This document shows, piece after piece, positions 9,192-18,340 of a stretch of 64,000 bases of DNA. The position numbers were made by a program, and so were the translations under genes. Source of the stretch: Prolixibacteraceae bacterium JC049 (GTDB lineage: Bacteria > Bacteroidota > Bacteroidia > Bacteroidales > Prolixibacteraceae); the NCBI GenBank assembly GCA_023369685.1, contig SACZ01000001.1:744381-808380 (forward strand), given 5' to 3'. Under the pieces are notes generated by a model, which made no database searches, was not told the DNA's origin, and worked only from the letters and a program-made list of their open reading frames with translations. The stretch's first letter is position 1. Each line of letters starts with the position of its first letter.

Positions 9192-10955
9192 TCACCATCC
9201 AGGATTCTGAATGAGTAAGGAGTGCTTATTGATTTCTGATTGAGGAATTGGCCACAAATAATTTTTGGATTCAAATACTCGATTCTCAAAAATAGTGCGT
9301 TCGTAAAACGAAACATCGGTTATGCTATCACCACTATCGGTATTCATTCCCCAGAATGGACCACCATCTGTTTTTTCTGCAATTTTCCAACGTCGGGTAT
9401 CGAAAAAACGGTGTCCTTCAAATGCCAACTCTACTCTTCGTTCTCTGCGAATTCTTTTACGCATCTCGTCTTGCGATAACCCTTCAGGAAGATCAGGTAA
9501 GCCTGCTCGTTCCCTAATTTTATTGACATATAGAGCAATGTCTGGATTGCCCGGGTCATATTCATTCAGTGCTTCGGCATAGTTCAAGTATATTTCTCCC
9601 AAACGAATGAAAATCCAAGGACGACTGGAATATCTGGCATTTTGTATATCGCTATTGGGGGATACCATTTTGTGAATTAGATAGCCTGTGCGGGAATGAT
9701 CGTGAGAGCCTTGTTTCCCATCTAAACCTGAAGAGTAAAGCTCTAACTGATGATTGTCGAAAGGCCATTCCATGCCATTGAATGCTACAGAAACATAGAA
9801 GCGTGGCTCTCGATTTATGTACATGTTCCAAACCTTTTCTGGGGTAAACCGAGTTGCTTTGGTCGAGAAACCTTCTTCCATATAGCCCGATTCTGGCTCA
9901 TCAATCATTTTGCCATTGCTCATGAAATAGGCATCAACTTGTTGTTGTGTCACAGAACATCCATTCCAGCCATTTACACTTCTGGGAGAACAATGTTGTT
10001 CAAAACTATTAGAGCTGTTTTGAGCTCTTGCGAATATTATTTCTTGATTCCATGGTTCTAAAAAAAGATTTTTATAGGATAAAAATGGATCGTTATTTTC
10101 TTCAGGTTTTTTGAAGTTTTGATTTTTGTATAAATGGTAAATGTCTAAATCTATAATATCCTTATTAGCATCTGCTGCCTTTTTCCATTTTTCAATGCTG
10201 AATTTTTGGGAAATTAACTCTTCTTCTTCGCTGTTTTTAAAGTTAGAATAGGTAGTGTTTCCATTATATAGAGGACTGGCAGCATAGAGTAGTGCTCTGG
10301 CTTTAAAGGCCATTGCTGCTCCCTTGGTTGGACGTCCATACCATTTAGGATCATCAATAATTAGGGGTAGATCCTTCATGGATTGTTGTAATTCTGTAAC
10401 TATAAAATTAATACAAAGGTCGTAAGGTTGCCTGGTGTATTTCGACTGATTAAAATCCACATCAACTCCCAGGGCTTCATCTATTAAAATGATTGGACCA
10501 TATTGACGCAAAAGAAAAAAATGAAATACAGCTCTTAAGAACCGAGCTTCAGCTTTGTACTGAATAAGCTCTTTGGGAGTTAATTCTTTACATTCGTCTA
10601 CTCGTTCCAGAAATACAGAAGCCGATCGGATACCCTGATAGTAGCTTTTCCAAAAATTGAACTGAGAGTTTAGCGGCCCAAAGTTTCCGAGATTAATTTG
10701 ATACGTTGCATATGAATCTCTTTCCCATGTAATATCTGCCTCATCAGAACTACCTAACCAAGGAGTTCCATTCCATATGTTTGCTTCATCTGGTAAGTAA
10801 CTAAAAACATTCATTAGGTATCGCTCTGTCTCTGCTCTTCTTGCAAATACAGTGTCAAGAGTAAGTGCATCATCAGGTTGCTTTTCCAAAAAATTATTGC
10901 AGGAAAAGCAATGGATAAATACCATTAATATCAGTGTGGATCTTACTGTTTGCAT
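9192..10955 (-). CDS. SusD/RagB outer-membrane glycan-binding lipoprotein (with the STN-SusC)
   Basis: 587 aa. Lipoprotein signal with lipidation Cys19 (HCFSC). SusD features are the early 'FLEKQPDDAL' segment, an N-terminal SusD-like helical region and the C-terminal RagB motif 'RRERRVELAFEGHRFFDTRRW' region ending 'LWPIPQSEI'. SusD caps its SusC partner at the cell surface and presents the oligosaccharide. The gene follows the STN-SusC with a 4-base gap, so the two are co-expressed under sigma/FecR control. It is convergent with the HTCS gene, with only 25 bases between stops and no clear terminator seen there. Ligand unknown. Confidence 0.95.
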   Translation of the reverse strand: MQTVRSTLILMVFIHCFSCNNFLEKQPDDALTLDTVFARRAETERYLMNVFSYLPDEANIWNGTPWLGSSDEADITWERDSYATYQINLGNFGPLNSQFNFWKSYYQGIRSASVFLERVDECKELTPKELIQYKAEARFLRAVFHFFLLRQYGPIILIDEALGVDVDFNQSKYTRQPYDLCINFIVTELQQSMKDLPLIIDDPKWYGRPTKGAAMAFKARALLYAASPLYNGNTTYSNFKNSEEEELISQKFSIEKWKKAADANKDIIDLDIYHLYKNQNFKKPEENNDPFLSYKNLFLEPWNQEIIFARAQNSSNSFEQHCSPRSVNGWNGCSVTQQQVDAYFMSNGKMIDEPESGYMEEGFSTKATRFTPEKVWNMYINREPRFYVSVAFNGMEWPFDNHQLELYSSGLDGKQGSHDHSRTGYLIHKMVSPNSDIQNARYSSRPWIFIRLGEIYLNYAEALNEYDPGNPDIALYVNKIRERAGLPDLPEGLSQDEMRKRIRRERRVELAFEGHRFFDTRRWKIAEKTDGGPFWGMNTDSGDSITDVSFYERTIFENRVFESKNYLWPIPQSEINKHSLLIQNPGW

Positions 10956-10959
10956 CGAT

Positions 10960-13900
10960 TTAAAATTTTATTTCTAAGCCAAAACTAAATAACTTTTGAG
11001 GAGGATAATCTGCACCTCTTCCTCCTCCCATTTCCGGATCCCAAAGCTTAAATTTCGACCAGGTATACAGGTTTACTCCAGAAAGATACAAGCGGAAATT
11101 ATCAACTCTTAACTTCGAACTAAGATTTCTTGGAATAGAATACCCGAATTCAATATTTTTTAATCGAATAAAACTAGCATCGCGTTGCCACCAGGTAGAG
11201 TTTCTGTTATTATTGGCACTGTGACCTACCGTTAAGCGAGGATAAAATACATTGGATGTGTTGTTGGTGGGGGTCCATCTACTTTCTAAAGCAGTAAGTA
11301 GATGTCCGCGTTTTCCCCCTTGTGTAAATGCATAAACACCCTCATTTTCAAGCATGATTGTCACATCTGTAATACCTTGTAGATAGATTGAAAAATCGAA
11401 ATTTTTGTATTGAAGAGATGTACCTATTCCAAATAGAAGTTCAGGGATATCAGTTTTGCCAATTGGAACTTTATCGTAGTCATCAATGACACCATCATTA
11501 TTGATATCCTTATATCTAATATCTCCGGGACGTACTTCTCCAAATGTTTGTTTCGGACTATTTATAATTTGTAGAGAATCAGAGAATAATCCTTGTGCAA
11601 CTAATCCAAACTGTTGACCTGTAGGAAAACCTTTTCTGCTTTGGTATTTAAATCGAGGGGCTGGTTCATCATTTTCTATAATTTTGTTTTTAGCTTTACT
11701 AATAGTAGCTCGAATAGAGAAAGCTAATTTGCCAATTTTATCATTGTATTGGGCATATAAATCAAACCCATTATTTTTCATCTTTCCAATATTGGCCCAA
11801 GGAACTTTGTTTACTCCTATAAATGAGGGAAGAGATTTACGTTGCATAAAAATATCCTTACGTACTTCGAAGAATTGGTCAAACTGAATTAAAAGCTTCT
11901 TAAATAACTGAAGTTCTAGTCCCCAATTTGTTTTTTGAGATGTTTCCCATGTGGCATTAGCATTACCCCATTCATCTTCTCCTCTCCCATAGTAATAGGT
12001 CTTATTGGTCCCCAAAGCATAACCTCCATGACCATTGCCTACAGTGGTTTGGTATACAAATCGTCGACCTCCAATTTTATCATTCCCAACTAATCCGTGC
12101 GATACTTTTAGTTTCAGCATATCAACCTTAGGAAATATAGAGTGAAAGAATTGTTCATTGGAGATTATCCATCCGGCAGCAATTGAAGGAAAGAAACCAA
12201 ATCGGTTTTCTTTGCTGAAATTCTCAGAACCGTTATATCCAAAGTTAAACTCTGTAAAAAATCGATCATCATAAGCATAAGAAGCTCTGCCTGCTAAACC
12301 TTGGTTTCGATATGGAAGCGCATCGATAGAATTATCTGCTTTAGAGTTGTTACGCTCTCGTTGATTGTAAAGAAACAACAGATTTAAGTGATGTCTAGTT
12401 TTTTTCCAATTGTACCTCAAAGCACTTTCGATATAAAATGAACGATCACCAGTACCACTTTTGTTAAATCCCAAATAGTCTTGTCCAGCTCTTGTTTGTC
12501 GCAAAATTAAATTGCCATTCTCATCACGAGATTCAGCTAGCCAGGTTGAAGGACTTTTTTGACGTCCAATTGTATTCTTGTCGTATATGTCAAAAGCAAA
12601 AAGGGTAGAGAAACTAAGACCTGGTAGATATCGATCAAGATTAAATGTGTATTTTAAGTTAGAGTTGATCTCATTTCTCCATTCTTGGACATAACCAGTT
12701 TGTGTTATTAATGCATAAGGATTTTCATCTGAACCATTTTCTGGGCCGGCGAGGTGTCCTGTGCTATAGCGCATAGGATACCATGTAGGATTGGCATTCG
12801 CAATTTTTTGGAAAAGAGCATCGGATGCATAACCGGGATAATTGCCCATAATATGGGTTCCTGAAATACCGAGATTAATTTTATTATCTGGATTTAGTGT
12901 AAAATCGATATTACTTCGGAATGTATATCTTTTTAATTCTACATTAGTATTATAACTATTAAGGTTATCTGTTTTGTATATTCCTTCTTCTTTATAATAA
13001 CTGGCGTTAACAAAGTATTGTATTTTCTCAGCTCCCCCCAGTGCACTTAGATTAACTCTTTCTGTGGAACTCCATGGCTTGATAAGCTCCTGCATCCAAT
13101 TTACGTTGGGATAAAGATCTGGATCTTCGCCAGAACGATACTTGTTGATGGCTTCTTGTGTATAAAAAGGAGTTTCATCTCTTAGGATTTTTCCTTCATT
13201 AAATAGTTCTGCATGAGTTGCTCCATCTAAATATTCTGGGAGTTGAGTACAGCCAATCTTTCCTAATTCAGCTTTTACTGAAATCTTTGTTGGACCTTTT
13301 TGGCCTCTTCTGGTGGTAGTCATAATTACTCCGTTGGCACCTCGTACTCCGTACACTGCTGTTGCAGTTGCATCTTTTAAAATGGAAATGGATTCTAGTT
13401 CTTCAGGGTTTATATCTGTTATTGAACGCTCAATTCCGTCGACTAAAATCAGTGGCGTTTTATTTTCTCCAAAAGTGCTGATTCCCCTGATCCAGAAAGA
13501 GGCGTCGTCGTACCCTGGTTCTCCAGAACGCTGAATGGATATTATCCCTGCTAGCTTTCCTGCTAAGGCATTGTTTAAAGAACGACCACTTGTTTTTAGT
13601 TCACTTATTTTTAGAGATGAGATTGCACCTATTAGACTCACTTTGCGTTGTGTGCCAAAACCAACAACAACAACTTCATCCATCTTTTTTGTGTCTGGAA
13701 GTAATTTAATATGGTGAATTAGTTTTTTATCATTTATTGGGATTGATTGATTTAAGTATCCAATATAAGATACATGTATTGAATCTGGTATTGCATTTAA
13801 ACTAAGTAGATAAAAGCCATCATTGTCGGTTGCTACTCCATCAGTTGACCCTCTTACATATACATTTACTCCAGGTAGTGGCATACCACTTATATCAGTT

Positions 13901-14310
13901 ACAATTCCAGATAAATGGTGTTTAAATTTATTGGTAGCATTTACTGATTTCTGAAGAGAGACATTTGCTTTCTTTTTTGAAATAATAATGTAGTTTCCTA
14001 CATGTTGAAAAGTAAGTTGTGTCGATTTTAGGACTTTCGTAAGAACAAAATCAACAGTGTTTTCTGGGATGTTTAAGGAGATTCTTCTGTTTAAGGGAAG
14101 TTTCGAACTTTCATATACAATAGCAATGCCACTTAGCTTTTCTACCTGAAGTAAGACTTGTTCTAGTTTTACATTTCGAATTTGTAATGAGATTCGTGCA
14201 TTATTATCCTTTTGTGCATAACCAGAGAAGTAAGTTATCACAAATAAAATGGTAATTATACAAATACCCCATTTACTCGTACAATATTTTGTATGAGTAG
14301 TTAATCTCAT
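10960..14310 (-). CDS. SusC-type TonB-dependent transducer with N-terminal STN signalling domain
   Basis: 1116 aa. Signal peptide 1-32; STN (secretin/TonB N-terminal) domain about 38-112, starting 'ISLQIRNVKLEQVL'; carboxypeptidase-regulatory-like fold about 132-210 ('GIVTDISGMPLPGVNVYV'); TonB-box-like 'KKMDEVVVVGFG'; plug about 215-330 ('ILKDATATAVYGVRGANGV'); 22-strand barrel to a terminal Phe. Besides importing a ligand, STN-bearing SusC proteins signal through the periplasm to a FecR anti-sigma factor. The fecR and ECF sigma genes lie directly upstream on the same strand, which supports that role here. The other two SusC proteins in the window lack STN. Confidence 0.96.
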   Translation of the reverse strand: MRLTTHTKYCTSKWGICIITILFVITYFSGYAQKDNNARISLQIRNVKLEQVLLQVEKLSGIAIVYESSKLPLNRRISLNIPENTVDFVLTKVLKSTQLTFQHVGNYIIISKKKANVSLQKSVNATNKFKHHLSGIVTDISGMPLPGVNVYVRGSTDGVATDNDGFYLLSLNAIPDSIHVSYIGYLNQSIPINDKKLIHHIKLLPDTKKMDEVVVVGFGTQRKVSLIGAISSLKISELKTSGRSLNNALAGKLAGIISIQRSGEPGYDDASFWIRGISTFGENKTPLILVDGIERSITDINPEELESISILKDATATAVYGVRGANGVIMTTTRRGQKGPTKISVKAELGKIGCTQLPEYLDGATHAELFNEGKILRDETPFYTQEAINKYRSGEDPDLYPNVNWMQELIKPWSSTERVNLSALGGAEKIQYFVNASYYKEEGIYKTDNLNSYNTNVELKRYTFRSNIDFTLNPDNKINLGISGTHIMGNYPGYASDALFQKIANANPTWYPMRYSTGHLAGPENGSDENPYALITQTGYVQEWRNEINSNLKYTFNLDRYLPGLSFSTLFAFDIYDKNTIGRQKSPSTWLAESRDENGNLILRQTRAGQDYLGFNKSGTGDRSFYIESALRYNWKKTRHHLNLLFLYNQRERNNSKADNSIDALPYRNQGLAGRASYAYDDRFFTEFNFGYNGSENFSKENRFGFFPSIAAGWIISNEQFFHSIFPKVDMLKLKVSHGLVGNDKIGGRRFVYQTTVGNGHGGYALGTNKTYYYGRGEDEWGNANATWETSQKTNWGLELQLFKKLLIQFDQFFEVRKDIFMQRKSLPSFIGVNKVPWANIGKMKNNGFDLYAQYNDKIGKLAFSIRATISKAKNKIIENDEPAPRFKYQSRKGFPTGQQFGLVAQGLFSDSLQIINSPKQTFGEVRPGDIRYKDINNDGVIDDYDKVPIGKTDIPELLFGIGTSLQYKNFDFSIYLQGITDVTIMLENEGVYAFTQGGKRGHLLTALESRWTPTNNTSNVFYPRLTVGHSANNNRNSTWWQRDASFIRLKNIEFGYSIPRNLSSKLRVDNFRLYLSGVNLYTWSKFKLWDPEMGGGRGADYPPQKLFSFGLEIKF

Positions 14311-14358
14311 AAGTGCAAGTTAAGTTAGTTCGCCTTATGGTACTAAAAACATAAATAA

Positions 14359-15300
14359 TTATTGTTGTTTGATCGAAATAACCTTTTCTTTTCTTTCGAT
14401 TTTTAGATCGAGAGCTTTTTGCATGATGTTGAAAACCTGATTGATATCTTCGTCTATTGCAAAGTTTGCCTTAAAAGTTCGATCTTTGAATGCCAAGTGA
14501 TTATATATGATTCTTATACCATAATTTCTTTCCAACTGCTTAAAAACTTCAGGTAATGGAGTTTTATCAAAAATAAGTTTCCCTTCCTTACGAGCCAAAT
14601 AATAAGAAGAATTAATTTGTTTCCTTTGAATTTTTCCAGTAGAGGTGTTGAAAATTGCTCCTTCTGAAGGCTTCATTGTGATTGATTTTAGTCCATTTTT
14701 TTCAGGAATAGAGAGTTTAACTTTCCCCGAAATTAATGCCGTTTCAATATTCTCGCTGTTTTTGTAAGCAGAAACATTGAATCGAGTACCTAAAACTTCG
14801 ACAGTAAGTTTACCTGCTTTAACTTGGAATGGAGTGTTTGTTTTTTGGTGTTTAACAACAAAAAATGCCTCTCCAGTTAATTCAACAGCCCGAATACCGT
14901 CATTGAATTGATCGGGATAACGAATTGTAGAATTGGCATATAGCCAAACTTTACTGCCATCTGGCAAAGAAAGTTGTGCTTGTTGACCATTCTTTAAACT
15001 TAATTCGTGATAGTTAACTTCTTTTTTTGTTGAGAAGTAAATTATGGTGGTGTATGATGTAAAGGCAAAAATTATAATTGCAGCAATTCGTGCTATCCAA
15101 AGAGCTATATTTCTCCCATTTGCTATAGGCCTTTCAGTTTCAATTGAAGCATTTAATTTATTCCATTCATCGTTAACATTTACCGATGATGCTTCATTAA
15201 TATTATCAAGCCAAGCATTAAAATCAGCATCGCTAATGGATGCAATATTTGCATCCTGCCAATTCTTTGAAGATTGATTACTATTTTCTTTGGTACTCAT
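14359..15300 (-). CDS. FecR-family anti-sigma factor
   Basis: 313 aa. Cytoplasmic N-terminus (about 1-80), one membrane helix about 85-110 ('IALWIARIAAIIIFAF'), periplasmic FecR domain about 115-215 ('LPDGSKVWLYANSTIRYP', 'VELTGEAFFVV', 'VEVLGTRFNVSAY'), and a C-terminal DUF4974-type domain (about 240-313) that resembles the STN fold. It holds the ECF sigma factor inactive until the STN-SusC reports ligand. It sits 63 bases downstream of the sigma gene and 48 bases upstream of the SusC. Confidence 0.95.
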   Translation of the reverse strand: MSTKENSNQSSKNWQDANIASISDADFNAWLDNINEASSVNVNDEWNKLNASIETERPIANGRNIALWIARIAAIIIFAFTSYTTIIYFSTKKEVNYHELSLKNGQQAQLSLPDGSKVWLYANSTIRYPDQFNDGIRAVELTGEAFFVVKHQKTNTPFQVKAGKLTVEVLGTRFNVSAYKNSENIETALISGKVKLSIPEKNGLKSITMKPSEGAIFNTSTGKIQRKQINSSYYLARKEGKLIFDKTPLPEVFKQLERNYGIRIIYNHLAFKDRTFKANFAIDEDINQVFNIMQKALDLKIERKEKVISIKQQ

Positions 15301-15363
15301 TACTAAAACTACACAAAACTATATCTACCTTTTTTACTATCAAAGTATTTTATTGAAAACATG

Positions 15364-15933
15364 CTATATGTTCAATAAAAATAGCAATATAGGAAGAAAG
15401 TCTTTTAAATCATTTTTTAACTTTTTTAGTGCTCTTCTTATATGTGTTTCTACTGTATTTACAGTGATGTTTAATTTTCTTCCGATTTCCTTATAAGTTA
15501 AACCTCCTTCTCTACTCATAATAAAGACCTTTCTCATTTGATCAGGCATTTCAGCCAAACTCGAATGGTAGGTTTTACTCAATTCGTTGAATTGAGAGAT
15601 AGACTCGAAAGTGTTTTCTTCTTGTTGGATTAAGTTCTTGTCATTTTCACGAAGTTCTTCAAGTTCAAGTTTGTTTTTCTTTTCGCGTAAAGAAAGCAAA
15701 CAATTGTTGCGAAGAGAAGCAAATAAATAATTTTCAAATTCACTATGAGGAGAAAGATATTGTCTTCTTTCCCAGATTTTTACAAATGTCGATTGGACAA
15801 CTTCTCTGCTGGTATCTTTATCTAATCCAAAGTTGAGTGCATAGAAGTACATGCCTTTAAAATATCTTTTAAAAACATGTTCGAATGTCTTACGGTCTCC
15901 ACTAATTATTTTTTCAAATACTTCCTTCGACAT
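15364..15933 (-). CDS. ECF RNA polymerase sigma factor (FecI-like)
   Basis: 189 aa. Sigma region 2 is at about 10-80 ('ENYLFASLRNNCLLSLREKK' segment) and region 4 at about 125-180 ('MPDQMRKVFIMSREGGLTYKEI', with the HTH 'LNITVNTVETHI'). It is the first gene of the minus-strand unit sigma-fecR-susC-susD. Its start faces the FAS1-SusCD operon across a 225-base gap, so it could drive both directions. A -7-like TATATTTG lies about 28 bases upstream. Confidence 0.95.
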   Translation of the reverse strand: MSKEVFEKIISGDRKTFEHVFKRYFKGMYFYALNFGLDKDTSREVVQSTFVKIWERRQYLSPHSEFENYLFASLRNNCLLSLREKKNKLELEELRENDKNLIQQEENTFESISQFNELSKTYHSSLAEMPDQMRKVFIMSREGGLTYKEIGRKLNITVNTVETHIRRALKKLKNDLKDFLPILLFLLNI

Positions 15934-15961
15934 ACTTCGAGCTTACAATAATACGGTTGGC

Positions 15962-15969
15962 CAAATATA
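15962..15969 (-). promoter_or_regulatory. candidate Bacteroidota -7 box for the ECF sigma gene
   Basis: On the minus strand this reads TATATTTG, matching the Bacteroidota housekeeping -7 consensus TAnnTTTG, about 28 bases before the sigma-factor ATG. No clear TTTG -33 element is present at the expected spacing, so support is partial. Confidence 0.4.
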
Positions 15970-16004
15970 AATAAAAAAGTTAAACCGATAAGAACGTATT
16001 TGTC

Positions 16005-16081
16005 TATATAGTTTTATAGGTGTTTGTGTAAGTGGTTGGTTGTGAGTGAATATGTGTTTTTGTTGTGTTTTTTTTTAGTTT
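16005..16081 (+). other. 77-base C-free G/T-rich tract upstream of the FAS1-SusCD operon
   Basis: The plus strand has no C from 16005 to 16081. The tract is rich in GTGT/GGTT and ends in a T9 run. It lies in the 225-base divergent region between the sigma gene and the FAS1-SusCD operon, just upstream of a weak inverted repeat (ACATGAG-TTT-CTCGTGC, imperfect). It may be promoter or leader sequence; no standard -7 box was found on the plus strand. Confidence 0.5.
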
Positions 16082-16158
16082 CTTGTCACGGACATGAGTT
16101 TCTCGTGCATTTAGTTAGTGTGTAGAAGATTAATCGACTAAACTAAATTTTGAAACTT

Positions 16159-18315
16159 ATGAAAAGATCAACTTTCTGGCGTGCCAGACAGTTATTGCAT
16201 CTATTAGTAGTATGTGTATGTACAATGCTACTAATGGTCAGGTGTGAACAAGATTTTGGAGGCCATTATGATCCTCCAAAGGGGATGGCTGGTCCCATTT
16301 ATGAACAGTTGAAGGCTGATCCTGATTTTAGTGAGTTTGTCAAGGCATTGGATAAAGCACCAATGTTGAAGCGGGCAATTAATACATCAGGACTCTACAC
16401 AGTCTTCGCTCCTACCAATGCTGCCTTTAAGGAGTATTTTAAAACTTCTCCTAATGGCAAGACCTCTATTGAAGATTTCAACATGTCGGCCGAGAAGGAC
16501 TCGCTCGCTTTGATGAAACTTCTTGATTCTCATATCTTGTTGGATATGTATTTCGAATATGATTTCGAAAAATTTGTATCGGACGAGAAGTTCAATGGAT
16601 ATAACGATGGAAGAGATCGTTATCGTTTCTGGACACGTTATAAGGATCCTAAATACTGGTATTATGACAAAGAATATGAAAAAGAACGTTTGGTCAGACC
16701 TGGCTATAAGCAGTTGAGTATTTATACAGACAAGTATCTGGATCGTTTGAATATTACAGCTGATTATGAGGAGTATTATCAAACTACTGCAGGAGATTTC
16801 AACGTTGAAGATGCTCATGTTTTAGAGGATAAACGTGATATCCCTGCAAAAAATGGTGCTATTCATGGGATTGACAAGGTGTTGACTGTTAAGCCATTTG
16901 TGGAGGAAGTCTTGAGAGAGGAGTCAGAGTATTTTTACAATTTGTTTGAATATTTTATATACCTAAGCTATAGTGAAGATTATACTTTGGGGGAAGCAAC
17001 AAATGAGATGACCCCTGATTCTGTATTTATAAAAAGATATTTAGTTGGATATGATCTTGGTAGTGACTCAGAAGAAAGTACTATTCTTTGTCCAGATGAA
17101 GCTGAGTTCTCTGCATTTATGGAGAATACTATTTTGCCAGGATATTATGGTGTGTTTGATTCTATTCCAGAAAAAGTACGGACATCAATAATGTGGGCCT
17201 ATATGGTTTATGAAAAGCAGTGGCAATCGAGTATTGATCGAGGAATAAAAAATGCAGCAGGAGATACACTGACAGATATCTCCATTAAAAAGAGAGTATT
17301 AGCAAGTAATGGAGCAGTGTATGTTGTTGATGGAATGATTCATAATCCTATGTTTGAAACAGTAACAAAAGTTCCATTCACCCATCATGAATTCACTTGG
17401 ATGCAAAACCTTATTATAGAAAGAGGTTTTAAAAGATATCTAAGTGATGAATATAAGACTCTTACAATGCTGATGCCTACAAATGAAGCATTGAAGCGCT
17501 TAAGTATTGAATACAAAAAAGATAGAAGAGGACATTTAACTTTCTATAAGGATGGATTGAAAATGCTTAACAGACAAAAGGATTCACTTCTTAACTATCT
17601 GATTTTTAGAGATAGGAAGATTACCCCTGAAGATTTAGAAGCTTACTCTTATAATGAAACGAGATCAGGAGCTTTTATGAAGTTCGATCAAGGTGCATTT
17701 AATGGAAATATGGCACATCGGGAGTTGGTTAATACAACGAATGGTAATGTATATGTAATGGAGCATTTACCACCAATGCCTTATAGAACAATAGCTTCTT
17801 ATATCGAGGATAGTAGTCAGGATTCGATTACTAATGTGATATTGGATAGTTTTCCTAGTTCTAAGTTGAAGAGTGCTCTTGGTTTATTCGAAAATAACGA
17901 GGCTTACACTGTTTTCTTACCAACAAAAGAAGCTTTCATTGCTGCAAAAGAAGAATTCGGTTGGGGGGAGTTTGATGAAGACGAACGTTGGGTTGATGTG
18001 CTTGAATACATGATTGTGACAACTAAAGTATTTACTGATGGAACCTTCATGAGAAAAATTGATAATCCCGACCCTGATAATGAGAATAGATTCATGTCTA
18101 GGTATCGAAAAGTTATCTATGATGAGAATAATATTTTCAAGGAGGATGTACATGCTTGGCTTGATCTAAGTATAGATAACCAGACGGTTACCAACGAAGC
18201 AGGAAGTGTGGCAAATATTGTTAACAGCTTTGATTGGCAGGGTAAAAATGGAGTAGTTCATCACCTTGACAAAGTCTTATTACCACCCACACGAGTATAT
18301 CCAGATGAAGAGTAA
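16159..18315 (+). CDS. four-module fasciclin (FAS1) lipoprotein, first gene of the FAS1-SusCD operon
   Basis: 718 aa from ATG 16159; an in-frame TTG at 16150 is possible but less likely. The N-terminus has a long hydrophobic stretch then Cys29 ('LMVRC-EQD'), an atypical lipobox. Four FAS1 modules can be counted by their closing signature: 'NGAIHGIDKVL' (near 16850), 'NGAVYVVDGM' (near 17310), 'NGNVYVMEHL' (near 17740) and 'NGVVHHLDKVL' (near 18246). Opening 'YTVFAPTNAAF', 'LTMLMPTNEAL' and 'YTVFLPTKEAF' strands are also visible. FAS1 domains mediate adhesion or carbohydrate/protein binding. In this operon the protein is probably a surface subunit associated with the next SusC/SusD pair. No enzymatic motif seen; ligand unknown. 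Confidence 0.85.
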   Translation: MKRSTFWRARQLLHLLVVCVCTMLLMVRCEQDFGGHYDPPKGMAGPIYEQLKADPDFSEFVKALDKAPMLKRAINTSGLYTVFAPTNAAFKEYFKTSPNGKTSIEDFNMSAEKDSLALMKLLDSHILLDMYFEYDFEKFVSDEKFNGYNDGRDRYRFWTRYKDPKYWYYDKEYEKERLVRPGYKQLSIYTDKYLDRLNITADYEEYYQTTAGDFNVEDAHVLEDKRDIPAKNGAIHGIDKVLTVKPFVEEVLREESEYFYNLFEYFIYLSYSEDYTLGEATNEMTPDSVFIKRYLVGYDLGSDSEESTILCPDEAEFSAFMENTILPGYYGVFDSIPEKVRTSIMWAYMVYEKQWQSSIDRGIKNAAGDTLTDISIKKRVLASNGAVYVVDGMIHNPMFETVTKVPFTHHEFTWMQNLIIERGFKRYLSDEYKTLTMLMPTNEALKRLSIEYKKDRRGHLTFYKDGLKMLNRQKDSLLNYLIFRDRKITPEDLEAYSYNETRSGAFMKFDQGAFNGNMAHRELVNTTNGNVYVMEHLPPMPYRTIASYIEDSSQDSITNVILDSFPSSKLKSALGLFENNEAYTVFLPTKEAFIAAKEEFGWGEFDEDERWVDVLEYMIVTTKVFTDGTFMRKIDNPDPDNENRFMSRYRKVIYDENNIFKEDVHAWLDLSIDNQTVTNEAGSVANIVNSFDWQGKNGVVHHLDKVLLPPTRVYPDEE

Positions 18316-18340
18316 GAATTTTAAGCAAAAATGAAAAGCA

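Noticed and set aside
16150-16158. TTG start three codons upstream for the first FAS1 lipoprotein
   Set aside because: ATG 16159 gives a complete signal sequence; ATG is favoured over TTG here.
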